Below, piece by piece: positions 35,370 through 43,070 of a stretch of 64,000 bases of DNA. Below the pieces are notes generated by a model that made no database searches, was not told the origin of the DNA, and was given only the letters and a program-made list of their open reading frames with translations. The position numbers and the translations under genes are program-made. The stretch covers positions 1 through 64,000 of the forward strand of contig JAEELE010000028.1 of the NCBI GenBank assembly GCA_016288755.1. Direction: 5' to 3'. The DNA comes from Oscillospiraceae bacterium. GTDB lineage: Bacteria; Bacillota; Clostridia; Oscillospirales; Ruminococcaceae. Positions within the stretch are counted from its first letter, which is position 1. The number at the start of each line of letters is the position of its first letter.

Positions 35370-35913
35370 AGTCAAAGCCCTCCTTTTCCAGAATCGTTCT
35401 GAGTGCTTTTCTTGCGCGGGAGACGAGCACCTCGGCGCCGTGCACGCTCTTGCCCATCACCGCGGCAGCTTCCTTCAGCGTCAGCCCGTCGAAATAGACG
35501 AGCCACAGAATCTGCCGGTATTCGGCTTTGAGCGCCTGCATCGAACGGTGCAGCTGCCGGTCGCGCTCCCTGCGCAGAAAGGACTGCTCAAGGCTCTCGC
35601 CGTCCGCAGCGATGCGTTCGGCGTCCTCGAGCGGGAGAGGTGCTTCGCGGCGGGCATGCCGCAGCCAGTCGATCGCCAGATTGCGCCCGATCGCGTAGAG
35701 CCATGTCTTGAAGCCCGCCCTGCCGCGGTCGCGGGGCTTGCGCGTGCCCAGACGCACAAAGGTGTCCTCCGCAAGCTCCTCGGCGGTCCAGAGATTCCCG
35801 ACGATGCTGTTGAGATACAGGATCAGCCCCTCCCGGTATTCCCGGACAAGCTCCGCCATGCCCTCGGGGTCTCCCGAGAGATAGCGCTGATAGCTTTCCG
35901 CGCCGCTGTCCAT
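35356..35913 (-). CDS. ECF-type RNA polymerase sigma factor
   Basis: Predicted 185 residues. Region 2 is seen in LYLNSIVGNLWTAEELAEDTFVRL..FKTWLYAIGRNLAIDWLR, region 4 in RQILWLVYFDGLTLKEAAAVMGKSVHGAEVLVSRARKALR. Together with the adjacent membrane protein it forms a typical regulated pair for an extracytoplasmic stimulus. The start at 35913 follows GGGAGG; earlier in-frame residues include a Cys-rich stretch not expected in the family. No promoter with a clear ECF-type repeat could be identified in the 90 bases upstream. Confidence 0.92.
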   Translation of the reverse strand: MDSGAESYQRYLSGDPEGMAELVREYREGLILYLNSIVGNLWTAEELAEDTFVRLGTRKPRDRGRAGFKTWLYAIGRNLAIDWLRHARREAPLPLEDAERIAADGESLEQSFLRRERDRQLHRSMQALKAEYRQILWLVYFDGLTLKEAAAVMGKSVHGAEVLVSRARKALRTILEKEGFDYEIE

Positions 35914-35999
35914 GCCGCACACCTCCCTTCGCGCACATCTGCCGGCGTTCTGTGCGCTCATCCTTTACACGGATTCTAAAACAGATACCTCACACCCTC

Positions 36000-36028
36000 T
36001 TGACATTTTTCCGGCGATGCGCTATGAT
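36000..36028 (+). promoter_or_regulatory. Promoter of 36056 gene
   Basis: TTGACA (36000-36005), 17-base spacer, TATGAT (36023-36028). Confidence 0.8.
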
Positions 36029-36055
36029 GTAGACAGCCGGAAGGAGGGCTGATAT

Positions 36056-36397
36056 ATGAAAACGATCGATGTATTTGAGCAGTATCTCGCGGGGCAGTGC
36101 ACCTATCACGGCGTCGGGCGCCGCGGCGTGCTGGTCAAGCTCACTGCCGAATCGGACGCGGGCAATATCCGCTACACGGCACTGGTGAGCTTCTTCCCGC
36201 ACCAAACCGATGAGGATTTTGCCGTCAGCTATGACGCAATGGCGGAGGAAACGCTCTATGACGCGAAGGGGCGCCGCTCCAAAAAGCGCGACGAAGCGCT
36301 GCTGAAGGAGCTGCCCGCCGCCGCCGACCGTCTCGCAGAATCACTCGGCGGCGTGATCGACTGGGACAACCCGCTCAGAGAAGCAAGATACGGATAA
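36056..36397 (+). CDS. Uncharacterised protein, 113 residues
   Basis: Not recognised. Predicted small soluble protein: MKTIDVFEQYLAGQCTYHGVGRRG, an apparent beta segment (IRYTALVSFFPH), an acidic middle (QTDEDFAVSYDAMAEETLYDAKGRRSKKRD) and a helical end. Monocistronic, with its own promoter, a GGAAGGAGGG ribosome site and a terminator, so it is very probably a real gene. Confidence 0.75.
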   Translation: MKTIDVFEQYLAGQCTYHGVGRRGVLVKLTAESDAGNIRYTALVSFFPHQTDEDFAVSYDAMAEETLYDAKGRRSKKRDEALLKELPAAADRLAESLGGVIDWDNPLREARYG

Positions 36398-36400
36398 TCG

Positions 36401-36428
36401 AAAGACCGCTGTGTGTGCAGCGGTCTTT
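36401..36428 (+). terminator. Terminator of 36056 gene
   Basis: AAAGACCGCTG (36401-36411) pairs with CAGCGGTCTTT (36418-36428), three bases after the stop codon. Confidence 0.85.
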
Positions 36429-36454
36429 GTCTGTCAGGGGAACTGCGGTAAACC

Positions 36455-36529
36455 GGAGTTCAGGTAGGAGGTAGGAGGTCAGGCTCGCAGTGAGGAGTGA
36501 GGAGTGAGAAGTGAGGAGTTGTTCCGTCA
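36455..36529. repeat. GA-rich dispersed repeat, partial copy
   Basis: The gap 36429-36574 consists largely of GGAGTGAG/GGAGGTAG-type units. The 30 bases 36500-36529, ending in GAGTTGTTCCGTCA, are repeated exactly and inverted at 49800-49829. No reading frame. The remaining bases to 36574 contain nothing I recognise. Confidence 0.75.
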
Positions 36530-36574
36530 TTTTCATTTTTACCGCAGAATTGCAGGCGCACAGGGCTTGGGGCT

Positions 36575-37261
36575 TTAATCGTCGTGCCTGTTCCGCTTGA
36601 TCGCGTTTTTGCGCTTGAGACGGTAATAGCCGCGGCGGATGCGGTAATACACGCTGCTGACAAAGCCGCCGCCGAAGAACAGCAGCAGATTCGAGACCGA
36701 CACCAGCAGCAGCAGCCGTGAGGCAAAATCGCCGATGATAAACAAAATCACCAGCCCGATGCCGTCGATCAGACCGATCCACTTGATCTTGACCGGGATG
36801 AAGAAAAAGAGCAGGATCTCGTAATTCGGATAGAGGATCGCAAACGCGAGAAACAGCGTCAGATTCAGATAGGTGTTGGTCGCATAGCCGAAGATGAAGC
36901 CCACGATGATCGAGCCGAGCATCCCGATGAAATAGTAGACATTGAATTTGAAGCTGCCCCAGCGCTCCTCCAGCCCGACGCCGTAGAGCCAGATGAAATA
37001 GAACACGAACACCGCAAAGAGGATGCCCGTATCCGGCGGCAGGAAGATGAATGTGATCACGCGCCAGATCTGCCCGGCTCTGATCTGCTCCAGATCGAAA
37101 TCGAACAGCGAGCTGACCGACGCGACGGCGTTCGGGTTGAACGTGATGATGATATCAAAGCAATAGATCACGACCATGCCGACCAGAATGATCGACATGA
37201 GCCGCGGGATCGCAAAGCGCCCGAATTTCCGTTCGAGCTTCGACAGATACTTGTCCAGCAT
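36575..37261 (-). CDS. Rhomboid-like membrane protein without catalytic motif
   Basis: Predicted 228 residues with about six membrane helices and a very basic C-terminus (YYRIRRGYYRLKRKNAIKRNRHDD). The rhomboid/derlin landmarks IWRVITFIFLP and GLEERWGSFKFNVYYFIGMLGS are present, but neither the GxSG serine motif nor the helix-6 histidine is visible, so it is likely a pseudoprotease of the derlin or DUF1751 type. Begins 9 bases after the PP2C gene in a four-gene unit with tgt. Confidence 0.72.
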   Translation of the reverse strand: MLDKYLSKLERKFGRFAIPRLMSIILVGMVVIYCFDIIITFNPNAVASVSSLFDFDLEQIRAGQIWRVITFIFLPPDTGILFAVFVFYFIWLYGVGLEERWGSFKFNVYYFIGMLGSIIVGFIFGYATNTYLNLTLFLAFAILYPNYEILLFFFIPVKIKWIGLIDGIGLVILFIIGDFASRLLLLVSVSNLLLFFGGGFVSSVYYRIRRGYYRLKRKNAIKRNRHDD

Positions 37262-37270
37262 AGCTTCTCC

Positions 37271-38053
37271 TCACATCCATTCGCAGGGCGGCAGCGGAAT
37301 CCCCTCGGGATAGCGCACTGCGGCACATGCGGTAATATTGTCGCGCGCACCGTGACGAAGCGCACGCATCGCCATCATGTGCAGACGCTCGGGCAAGGGC
37401 TTCGGTGCCGAGAGCACCTCCGCCATTTCGTAGTCGGAGATGCTGTCGGAGAGCCCGTCCGTGCAGAGCAGCAGCAGCTCGCCGCAGCCGAGCCCGCCCG
37501 GCACCGAGAACACATCGGGACGCGGCGGCGAATCGGGATTGCCCATCACCGGCATGACAACATGGCGGAAGGTATGGTGCTTTTTCTCCTCGCTTGTGAT
37601 GCTGCCCTCATCATAGAGCATCTGCACAAGCGTCTGATCCTTCGAGAGCTGCTCGAGCACGCCGTCGCGCAGCCGGTAGAGCCGCGAATCGCCGACATTG
37701 AAGCCAAACAGCGCGTGGCTTTCGTCGACGGCAAAGCCGCAGAGCGTCGCCTGCATGCGCGAGAGCGCCGGATCCTTCTGCCCGGCTGCCGCGAGCTCTG
37801 CGTGAATCTCGAGGATCCTGCGGCGAATCTCGCTGCGCTTTGCAAATTTCGCGCCGCTGAGCCTCGCAGCACAGGTCTTCGAGGCGACCTCGCCGGCATT
37901 TTCGCCGGAGACACCGTCGCTGACGGCACAGACAAAGGGCGCTTCGCAGGCGATCTGCTTTTCGCCCGCGGTCAGGACGGCGCGGTACAGCAGCAGCGCA
38001 TCCTCATTGTGGTCGGGTCTGCCGGTCTCGGTCAGCCCGCAGCAATAGTACAT
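37271..38053 (-). CDS. PP2C-family serine/threonine phosphatase
   Basis: Predicted 260-residue cytosolic phosphatase using two Mn/Mg ions. Motifs in order: DHNEDALL, VSDGVSGENAGEVAS, FNVGDSRLYRLRDG, LLLCTDGLSDSIS and ARDNITACAA, i.e. all acidic metal ligands. A PrkC-type kinase partner would be expected but is not in the window; the only kinase-like sequence is the degenerate one at 45825. The ATG shares a base with the stop of the phosphoesterase gene (TGATG). Confidence 0.93.
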   Translation of the reverse strand: MYYCCGLTETGRPDHNEDALLLYRAVLTAGEKQIACEAPFVCAVSDGVSGENAGEVASKTCAARLSGAKFAKRSEIRRRILEIHAELAAAGQKDPALSRMQATLCGFAVDESHALFGFNVGDSRLYRLRDGVLEQLSKDQTLVQMLYDEGSITSEEKKHHTFRHVVMPVMGNPDSPPRPDVFSVPGGLGCGELLLLCTDGLSDSISDYEMAEVLSAPKPLPERLHMMAMRALRHGARDNITACAAVRYPEGIPLPPCEWM

Positions 38054-38580
38054 CAGCGCACCTCCTCCCCGCGCGATGCCGCAGCCTTCACCCGCTGCAC
38101 GATCTCTGAAAACAGCACCGGCGTATAGCCGATGCGCTCGGCGCTGACGCAGAAGCTCTGCGGCGAGACCGTCCGGTAGGCGGGCGTCAGGTGGATATGC
38201 CCGAAGATATTGGCATAGGGCATGTTGCGGTTGATATAGAGCGGCTCGTGCGAGAGCAGCCAGAAGCCTTCATAGAGGATCGGGTAGCGGCTGACAAATT
38301 CAAAGCCCATATCGCGGTATTCCGCATCCGTTTCCGTGTCGTGATTGCCGCAGATCAGGTGCTTTCTGCCGTTGAGTGACCTGAGCAGCGCCGCATTGTG
38401 CTGCGCGCCGTGCGCGGAGAAATCGCCGAGCAGAAAGACCGTGTCCTCCGCGGAGACCGCGGCATTCCAGTTCGCGGTCAGTGCCGCGTCCATCTCCGCG
38501 GCATCCGCGAACGGGCGGTTCTCATAGCGCCGGACGGCATCGTCGCCGAAATGGGTATCCGCGATCATATAAACCGCCAT
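38053..38580 (-). CDS. Calcineurin-like metallophosphoesterase
   Basis: Predicted 175 residues with the metal motifs MIADTHFGD, LLGDFSAHG, ICGNHDTE, LLSHEPLY and FGHIHLTP. Related to small phosphoesterases of unknown substrate. The start at 38580 follows GAGGGG; the longer frame upstream overlaps tgt and is spurious. Lies 10 bases after tgt and overlaps the PP2C start. Confidence 0.88.
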   Translation of the reverse strand: MAVYMIADTHFGDDAVRRYENRPFADAAEMDAALTANWNAAVSAEDTVFLLGDFSAHGAQHNAALLRSLNGRKHLICGNHDTETDAEYRDMGFEFVSRYPILYEGFWLLSHEPLYINRNMPYANIFGHIHLTPAYRTVSPQSFCVSAERIGYTPVLFSEIVQRVKAAASRGEEVR

Positions 38581-38590
38581 CGAAAGCCCC

Positions 38591-39727
38591 TCACTCTCTG
38601 CGCAGCCTGCCGAGATTCTCGGAATGAGCCGCGCGGAACTCCGCAAAGCGCCCCTCGTCGAGCGCATTGCGCATCTGCGTCATCAGATTGTTGTAGAACC
38701 AGAGATTGTGCTGCACGGCAAGTCTGCCCGCGAGCTGCTCCCCCGCCTTGAACAGGTGGCGGATATACGCGCGCGAGAAATTCCGGCAGGTCGGGCAGCC
38801 GCAGCCCTCCTCGATCGGGCGCGGGTCGGTCTCAAAGCATTTGTTGGTCACATGCATGATGCCCTGCCATGTGAAGACGGTCGCGTGGCGGGCATTGCGC
38901 GAGGGCATCACGCAGTCAAAGAGGTCGATGCCCCTTGCGGCGCCCTCGACGATATTCTGCGGGGTGCCGACGCCCATCAGGTAGCGGATCTTCTCCGCCG
39001 GCATGTGCGGCTCGACATGCTCGATGATGTCATACATCACCGCGGTCGGCTCGCCGACGGCAAGCCCGCCGATCGCGTAGCCGTCGAGATCGAGCGCTGC
39101 GATCTCCTGCATGTGCCGGATGCGCAGATCGGGGAAGGTGCAGCCCTGATTGATGCCGAACAGCAGCTGGTGCGGATTGACGGTATCGGGCAGCGCGTTG
39201 AGGCGCGCCATTTCCTCGCGGCAGCGTTTCAGCCAGCGGGTCGTGCGCGCACAGCTCTGCTCGGCGTATTTGTGCGGTGCGGGGTTCTCGACGCACTCGT
39301 CAAACGCCATCGCGATGGTCGAGCCGAGATTCGACTGGATGCGCATGCTCTCCTCGGGACCCATGAAGATGCGCCTGCCGTCCACATGCGACTGGAAGGT
39401 CACGCCCTCCTCCTTGATGCGGCGCAGCTTTGCCAGCGAGAACACCTGAAAGCCGCCCGAATCGGTCAGCGTGGGACCGCGCCAGCCCGTGAAGCCCTGC
39501 AGCCCGCCCATTTTCCGGACGACATCGTCTCCGGGGCGCACATGCAGGTGATAGGTGTTGCAGAGCATCACCTGACAGTTGACCTGCTCGAGATCGCGCG
39601 CGGAGAGTGCCCCCTTGATCGCGCCGGCAGTTGCAACATTCATAAAGCAGGGCGTCTGGAAATCGCCGTGCACCGTGTGAAACACGCCGCGGCGGACCTT
39701 GCCCTCGGTTTTCAACAGTTCAAACAT
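38591..39727 (-). CDS. tgt: Queuine/preQ1 tRNA-ribosyltransferase
   Basis: Predicted 378-residue TIM-barrel enzyme exchanging guanine 34 for preQ1 in tRNAs with a GUN anticodon. Visible: CFMNVATAGAIKG, TDSGGFQVFSL with the catalytic Asp, AFDECVENPA, GYAIGGLAVGEP, the nucleophile region in LFDCVMPSRNARHATVFT, and the zinc site C-x-C-x-x-C (CGCPTC) with a downstream His (RHLFKAGEQLAGRLAVQHN). First gene of the unit, behind its own promoter; AAGGAG precedes the ATG. Confidence 0.97.
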   Translation of the reverse strand: MFELLKTEGKVRRGVFHTVHGDFQTPCFMNVATAGAIKGALSARDLEQVNCQVMLCNTYHLHVRPGDDVVRKMGGLQGFTGWRGPTLTDSGGFQVFSLAKLRRIKEEGVTFQSHVDGRRIFMGPEESMRIQSNLGSTIAMAFDECVENPAPHKYAEQSCARTTRWLKRCREEMARLNALPDTVNPHQLLFGINQGCTFPDLRIRHMQEIAALDLDGYAIGGLAVGEPTAVMYDIIEHVEPHMPAEKIRYLMGVGTPQNIVEGAARGIDLFDCVMPSRNARHATVFTWQGIMHVTNKCFETDPRPIEEGCGCPTCRNFSRAYIRHLFKAGEQLAGRLAVQHNLWFYNNLMTQMRNALDEGRFAEFRAAHSENLGRLRRE

Positions 39728-39759
39728 CGGAATACTCCTTCGGGATGTAGTACCCTCTA

Positions 39760-39788
39760 ATCATACCATAAACTGCGCCGGATTGCAA
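39760..39788 (-). promoter_or_regulatory. Promoter of the tgt operon
   Basis: Minus strand TTGCAA (39783-39788), 17-base spacer, TATGAT (39760-39765). Confidence 0.75.
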
Positions 39789-39809
39789 GCGGAAAACACA
39801 GATATCGCA

Positions 39810-39845
39810 AAAAAATCCGGGCTGCCGCAAAAGCAGCAGTCCGGA
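39810..39845 (-). terminator. Terminator of degV-MFS unit
   Basis: TCCGGGCTGCCGC (39816-39828) pairs with GCAGCAGTCCGGA (39833-39845) around AAAA, followed by a T6 run on the minus strand. Confidence 0.85.
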
Positions 39846-39852
39846 CGGTATC

Positions 39853-41028
39853 TCATTTGCCGGTCTGGATGCGCGCGCCGTGCACCTGCTCGGTCAGCAG
39901 CGCCATCAGAACGAGAAACAGCAGCAGATAAAGCGGGAACATCCCGAGCCCGACGCTGTCGGCGCAGAGCCCGAAGAGCGGCGGCATCAGCGTCGTGCCA
40001 ACATAGGCAGCCGCCATCTGCATGCCGATCAGTGCCTGCGCGTGCGCCCGCCCGAAGACCTGCGGCGTCGCGTGGATCTGGCTCGGATAGATCGGCGCGC
40101 ACCCGAAGCCCACCGTGATCAGCCCCGCCAGCGCAAAGCCGCGCGGCAGCGGCAGCAGCAGCAAGATCACGCCCGCCGCAATGCCGATGCAGCCGAGCCG
40201 GATCATTCGGTGGTCGCCGAGGCGCTCGCTGACAAACCCGCAGAGCGCTCTGCCCGCCGTGATGCCGATATAGAACAGGGACGCGAACCGCGCCGCAGTG
40301 CCCGCATCGACACCGCGCTCGTGCACGAGAAAGCTGCTCGCCCATAGCCCTGCCGTGCTCTCGAGAGCACAGTAGCAGAAGAAAGTCATCAGCGCCTGCC
40401 AGACACCCTTCTGCCGCAGGAGCGTCCGCATCGGGAGCGGCGGCAGACTGTCGGCGCCGCTGTCGGCGGACGGATCCGCCTTCATCCGCTTCCAGAGCGG
40501 CAGCGAGCAGAAGAGGATCACCGTCAGCACCATCTGCAGGAGCGCGACGGCTCTGTAGCCGCCCTGCCAGTCGTCATTGCGGCTGAGATAAAAGCTCATG
40601 ATATAGGGCGACAGCGCCGCACCGACACCCCAGAAGCAGTGCAGCCAGCTCATGTGCCGCGCCGCAAAATGCACAGCGACATAATGATTGAGTGCCGCAT
40701 CGACCGCACCCGCGCCGAGCCCGTAGGGCACTGCGAACAGGCAGAGCATCCAGTAATACTGCGCGCAGGAATAGCCGAGCAGTGCACAGGCGGTCAGCAG
40801 CACGCTGCAGCAGACGACCGCGTGCGTCCCGAAGCGGCGCAGAAGGCGGTCGGCAAACAGGCTCGAAAGCACCGTGCCGCAGGAGATGATCATGGACAGA
40901 TAGCCCGCGTATGAGATCGGCACTGCCAGCAGCGGCTGCATGGTCGGCCATGCGGCACCGAGCAGCGAATCGGGCAGCCCGAGACTGATAAACGACAGGT
41001 AAATGACAATCAGCAGCAATGTAACCAA
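39853..41028 (-). CDS. MFS transporter
   Basis: Predicted 391 residues with 12 membrane helices. The loop 2-3 motif reads FADRLLRRFGTHAV (MFS signature variant of DRFGRR), and the central loop lies near WKRMKADPSADSGADSL. The N-terminal half (FISLGLPDSLLGAAWP, VPYGLGAGAVDAALNHYVA) resembles the sugar-type FucP/YfkF branch of the family. Substrate unknown. The start is TTG at 41028 with AAGGAG 7 bases upstream. Follows degV by 35 bases. Confidence 0.85.
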   Translation of the reverse strand: MVTLLLIVIYLSFISLGLPDSLLGAAWPTMQPLLAVPISYAGYLSMIISCGTVLSSLFADRLLRRFGTHAVVCCSVLLTACALLGYSCAQYYWMLCLFAVPYGLGAGAVDAALNHYVAVHFAARHMSWLHCFWGVGAALSPYIMSFYLSRNDDWQGGYRAVALLQMVLTVILFCSLPLWKRMKADPSADSGADSLPPLPMRTLLRQKGVWQALMTFFCYCALESTAGLWASSFLVHERGVDAGTAARFASLFYIGITAGRALCGFVSERLGDHRMIRLGCIGIAAGVILLLLPLPRGFALAGLITVGFGCAPIYPSQIHATPQVFGRAHAQALIGMQMAAAYVGTTLMPPLFGLCADSVGLGMFPLYLLLFLVLMALLTEQVHGARIQTGK

Positions 41029-41063
41029 GCGAAAGCTCCTTCCGGCACGCAGACCGGTACAGA

Positions 41064-41930
41064 TCAGCCGCGTGACTCTCCGAGATAGAACAGCGCGATC
41101 GTGCCCGGCCCCGAATGCGCACCGACCACGGGTCCGATATCGCCGATGATGACCTGCTTGGCGCCGTGCTCCTTACAGAGCATCTCCCTGAGCTGCTCAG
41201 CATCCTCGGGGGCGTTGCCGTGCGAAATGAACACCGTCGCGTTCCTGTCGGTGCACTCTGCGGCGTAATGCGCAGCGAGCTCGAGGATGGACTTGCGGCG
41301 TCCGCGCACCTTCTGCTTCGGAATCAGCTTGCCCTCGGGGCTGACATGGAGCACCGGCTTGATGCCGAGCAGCGTGCCCGCGTAGGCGGAGACCGCGCCG
41401 ACTCTGCCGCCGCGCTTCAGAAACAGCAGGTCGTCGACCGTAAACCAGTGGATCGTGCGCTGTCTGTTCTCTTCAGCATATGCAGCGAGCTCGTCCAGTG
41501 ACATGCCGCGCTCGCGCTGCTCGGCGCAGTGATAGACCAGCAGCCCCTCGCCCATGCTCGCGCAGAGCGTGTCGATCACGATGATCCTGCGGTCTGGAAA
41601 TTCCTCCGAGAGCTCCTCGGCGGCGATCAGTGCCGTCTGATACATGCAGCTCAGTGCGGAGGAGAATGCGAGATAGAGGACATCCTTCCCCTGTGAGAGC
41701 ACCTCTGCAAAGCGTGCGCGGAATACGGAAAGATTCGCAGCTGAGGTGCAGGCGACCTGCCCCTCCTTCAGGGCGCTGTAAAATGCAGCGCCGCGCAGGG
41801 TGCATGCCTGTGCCGGGGAATCCTTCATGAAGACGTTCATCGGCAGGCATTCCACGCTGATATGCTCCATCATCTGCTCGGGGAGATCGGCGGCGCTGTC
41901 GGTGAAGATCACATACGTTTGTTCGCTCAT
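41064..41930 (-). CDS. degV: DegV-family fatty-acid-binding protein
   Basis: Predicted 288 residues of the DegV/FakB family, cytosolic proteins that hold a fatty acid, in known cases for phosphorylation by FakA. Landmarks: IFTDSAADLP at the N-terminus, CTSAANLSVFRARF (Thr/Ser of the head-group site), FSSALSCMYQTAL, ASMGEGLLVYHCAE, VDDLLFLKRGGRVG and, at the end, SHGNAPEDAEQL and VVGAHSGPGTIALFY. A FakA kinase gene is not in the window. The promoter overlaps an 18-base palindrome. Confidence 0.92.
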   Translation of the reverse strand: MSEQTYVIFTDSAADLPEQMMEHISVECLPMNVFMKDSPAQACTLRGAAFYSALKEGQVACTSAANLSVFRARFAEVLSQGKDVLYLAFSSALSCMYQTALIAAEELSEEFPDRRIIVIDTLCASMGEGLLVYHCAEQRERGMSLDELAAYAEENRQRTIHWFTVDDLLFLKRGGRVGAVSAYAGTLLGIKPVLHVSPEGKLIPKQKVRGRRKSILELAAHYAAECTDRNATVFISHGNAPEDAEQLREMLCKEHGAKQVIIGDIGPVVGAHSGPGTIALFYLGESRG

Positions 41931-41986
41931 GCTTCTATACGCTCCTTTTTTCTTTCTCAGCAGCCAATGCCGCTGTGCTTCTTTCT

Positions 41987-42015
41987 ATTTTACCACAAAT
42001 CCTCCGATTTGTCAC
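41987..42015 (-). promoter_or_regulatory. Promoter of degV with palindromic operator
   Basis: Minus strand GTGACA (42010-42015), 17-base spacer, TAAAAT (41987-41992). The spacer holds the perfect inverted repeat ACAAATC-ctcc-GATTTGT (41995-42012), the position and shape of a repressor site of the TetR or FapR kind. Confidence 0.65.
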
Positions 42016-42111
42016 GATACTTTGAAAAATTTCTCAGAACGAACAGGAGAAGGGGCAGTAGAGCCGATTTTGTGCGATTCTACTTTTGGTAGAGTGATTT
42101 TTCTTCCGCTA

Positions 42112-42140
42112 TTGCATTATTTTTGAATTTGTGTTATAAT
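42112..42140 (+). promoter_or_regulatory. Promoter of the XRE-type gene
   Basis: TTGCAT (42112-42117), 17-base spacer, TATAAT (42135-42140), 28 bases before the start. The rest of the divergent gap 42016-42111 is AT-rich with no DnaA boxes or other site that I recognise. Confidence 0.75.
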
Positions 42141-42168
42141 AGCAGAAAACCGAAGGGAGGCATTGTAT

Positions 42169-42852
42169 ATGGAGCAGTGGAAGCAGACAGTCGCCGCAAA
42201 TCTCGCGCAGCTGCGGCGCGATAAGCACCTGACACAGCTGCAGCTCGCCGAGCTGCTGCATTATTCCGACAAGGCTGTCTCAAAATGGGAGCGCGGCGAA
42301 TCGCTGCCGGACCTCGCTGTCATGAAGCAGCTTGCCGACCTCTACGGCATCACCCTCGATGACTTTCTGCTGACGCCGGAGGAGCGCGCCGCAAAGCAGA
42401 TACAGATACAGACTGCCGCTGCCGTGCAGGAGCCGGAGACCGACGCCCCGCAGCGGACCGCCGTCCAGAAGCACAACCGCCTGATCATCGCGGGCATGGC
42501 GGCACTGCTGGTCTGGCTGATCGCGACGCTGATCTTTGTCATTCTCGACACCTTTGTGCCCGACCTTCGCTACGGCGCCTTTCTGTTCCTCTACGCCGCG
42601 CCGATCACCGCGATCGTCTGTCTGGTGTTCAATTCGATCTGGTTCAACCCGCGCTGGAATTATGCGATCATCTCCGTGCTGGTGTGGTCCGTGCTCGGGT
42701 CGATCTTCCTGACCTTCTATCAGCATCATGTCTGGAAGCTGTTTCTGATCGGCATTCCCGCACAGCTGATCATCCTGCTGTGGTCGCGGCTGCGCCCGGG
42801 TGCCCTGAAGCCGCCCGCTGACGCGGGACCCGACGAACCGGATGAATCATGA
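42169..42852 (+). CDS. XRE-family regulator with membrane helices
   Basis: Predicted 227 residues. Residues 1-68 form an XRE helix-turn-helix (LAQLRRDKHLTQLQLAELLHYSDKAVSKWERGESLPDL..LADLYGITLDDFL). A spacer is followed by three or four membrane helices (about 103-125, 130-150, 158-176, 182-200) and an acidic tail. Such membrane-tethered XRE proteins are common in clostridia; targets unknown. The start at 42169 is 8 bases after GGGAGG. It is monocistronic, with promoter and terminator, and lies just before the large operon. Confidence 0.88.
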   Translation: MEQWKQTVAANLAQLRRDKHLTQLQLAELLHYSDKAVSKWERGESLPDLAVMKQLADLYGITLDDFLLTPEERAAKQIQIQTAAAVQEPETDAPQRTAVQKHNRLIIAGMAALLVWLIATLIFVILDTFVPDLRYGAFLFLYAAPITAIVCLVFNSIWFNPRWNYAIISVLVWSVLGSIFLTFYQHHVWKLFLIGIPAQLIILLWSRLRPGALKPPADAGPDEPDES

Positions 42853-42880
42853 CCGCCGGAGACGTTTTCTCCGGCGGTTT
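42852..42880 (+). terminator. Terminator of the XRE-type gene
   Basis: ACCGCCGGAGA (42852-42862) pairs with TCTCCGGCGGT (42868-42878), followed by TTCTTTTCT. Confidence 0.85.
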
Positions 42881-42985
42881 CTTTTCTCATATTTAGATAG
42901 TATCCGCGGGATGCCCGAAAGAGAATATCGGAAACACACGCAGATACGTCGTTTTTCGATGCCCCGCGGCATCCTGTGCAGGCAC

Positions 42986-43014
42986 TTGACATTTTCGTGG
43001 ATATATGGTATAAT
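42986..43014 (+). promoter_or_regulatory. Main promoter of the large Hsp70/AAA+/GTPase operon
   Basis: TTGACA (42986-42991), 17-base spacer, TATAAT (43009-43014): full consensus at both hexamers. Just upstream (42905-42974) GGATGCC and GGCATCC form a widely spaced inverted repeat of unknown meaning. Confidence 0.88.
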
Positions 43015-43070
43015 TGGAGTACCCTCCGGAAAAGAAACTGGACGATTTTACCAACAATCAGGAGATGCAC

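Noticed and set aside
41931..42168. Switch from mostly minus-strand to plus-strand genes, considered as a replication origin.
   Set aside because: No DnaA boxes, dnaA/dnaN or AT-rich unwinding repeats are visible; the gap is explained by two divergent promoters.
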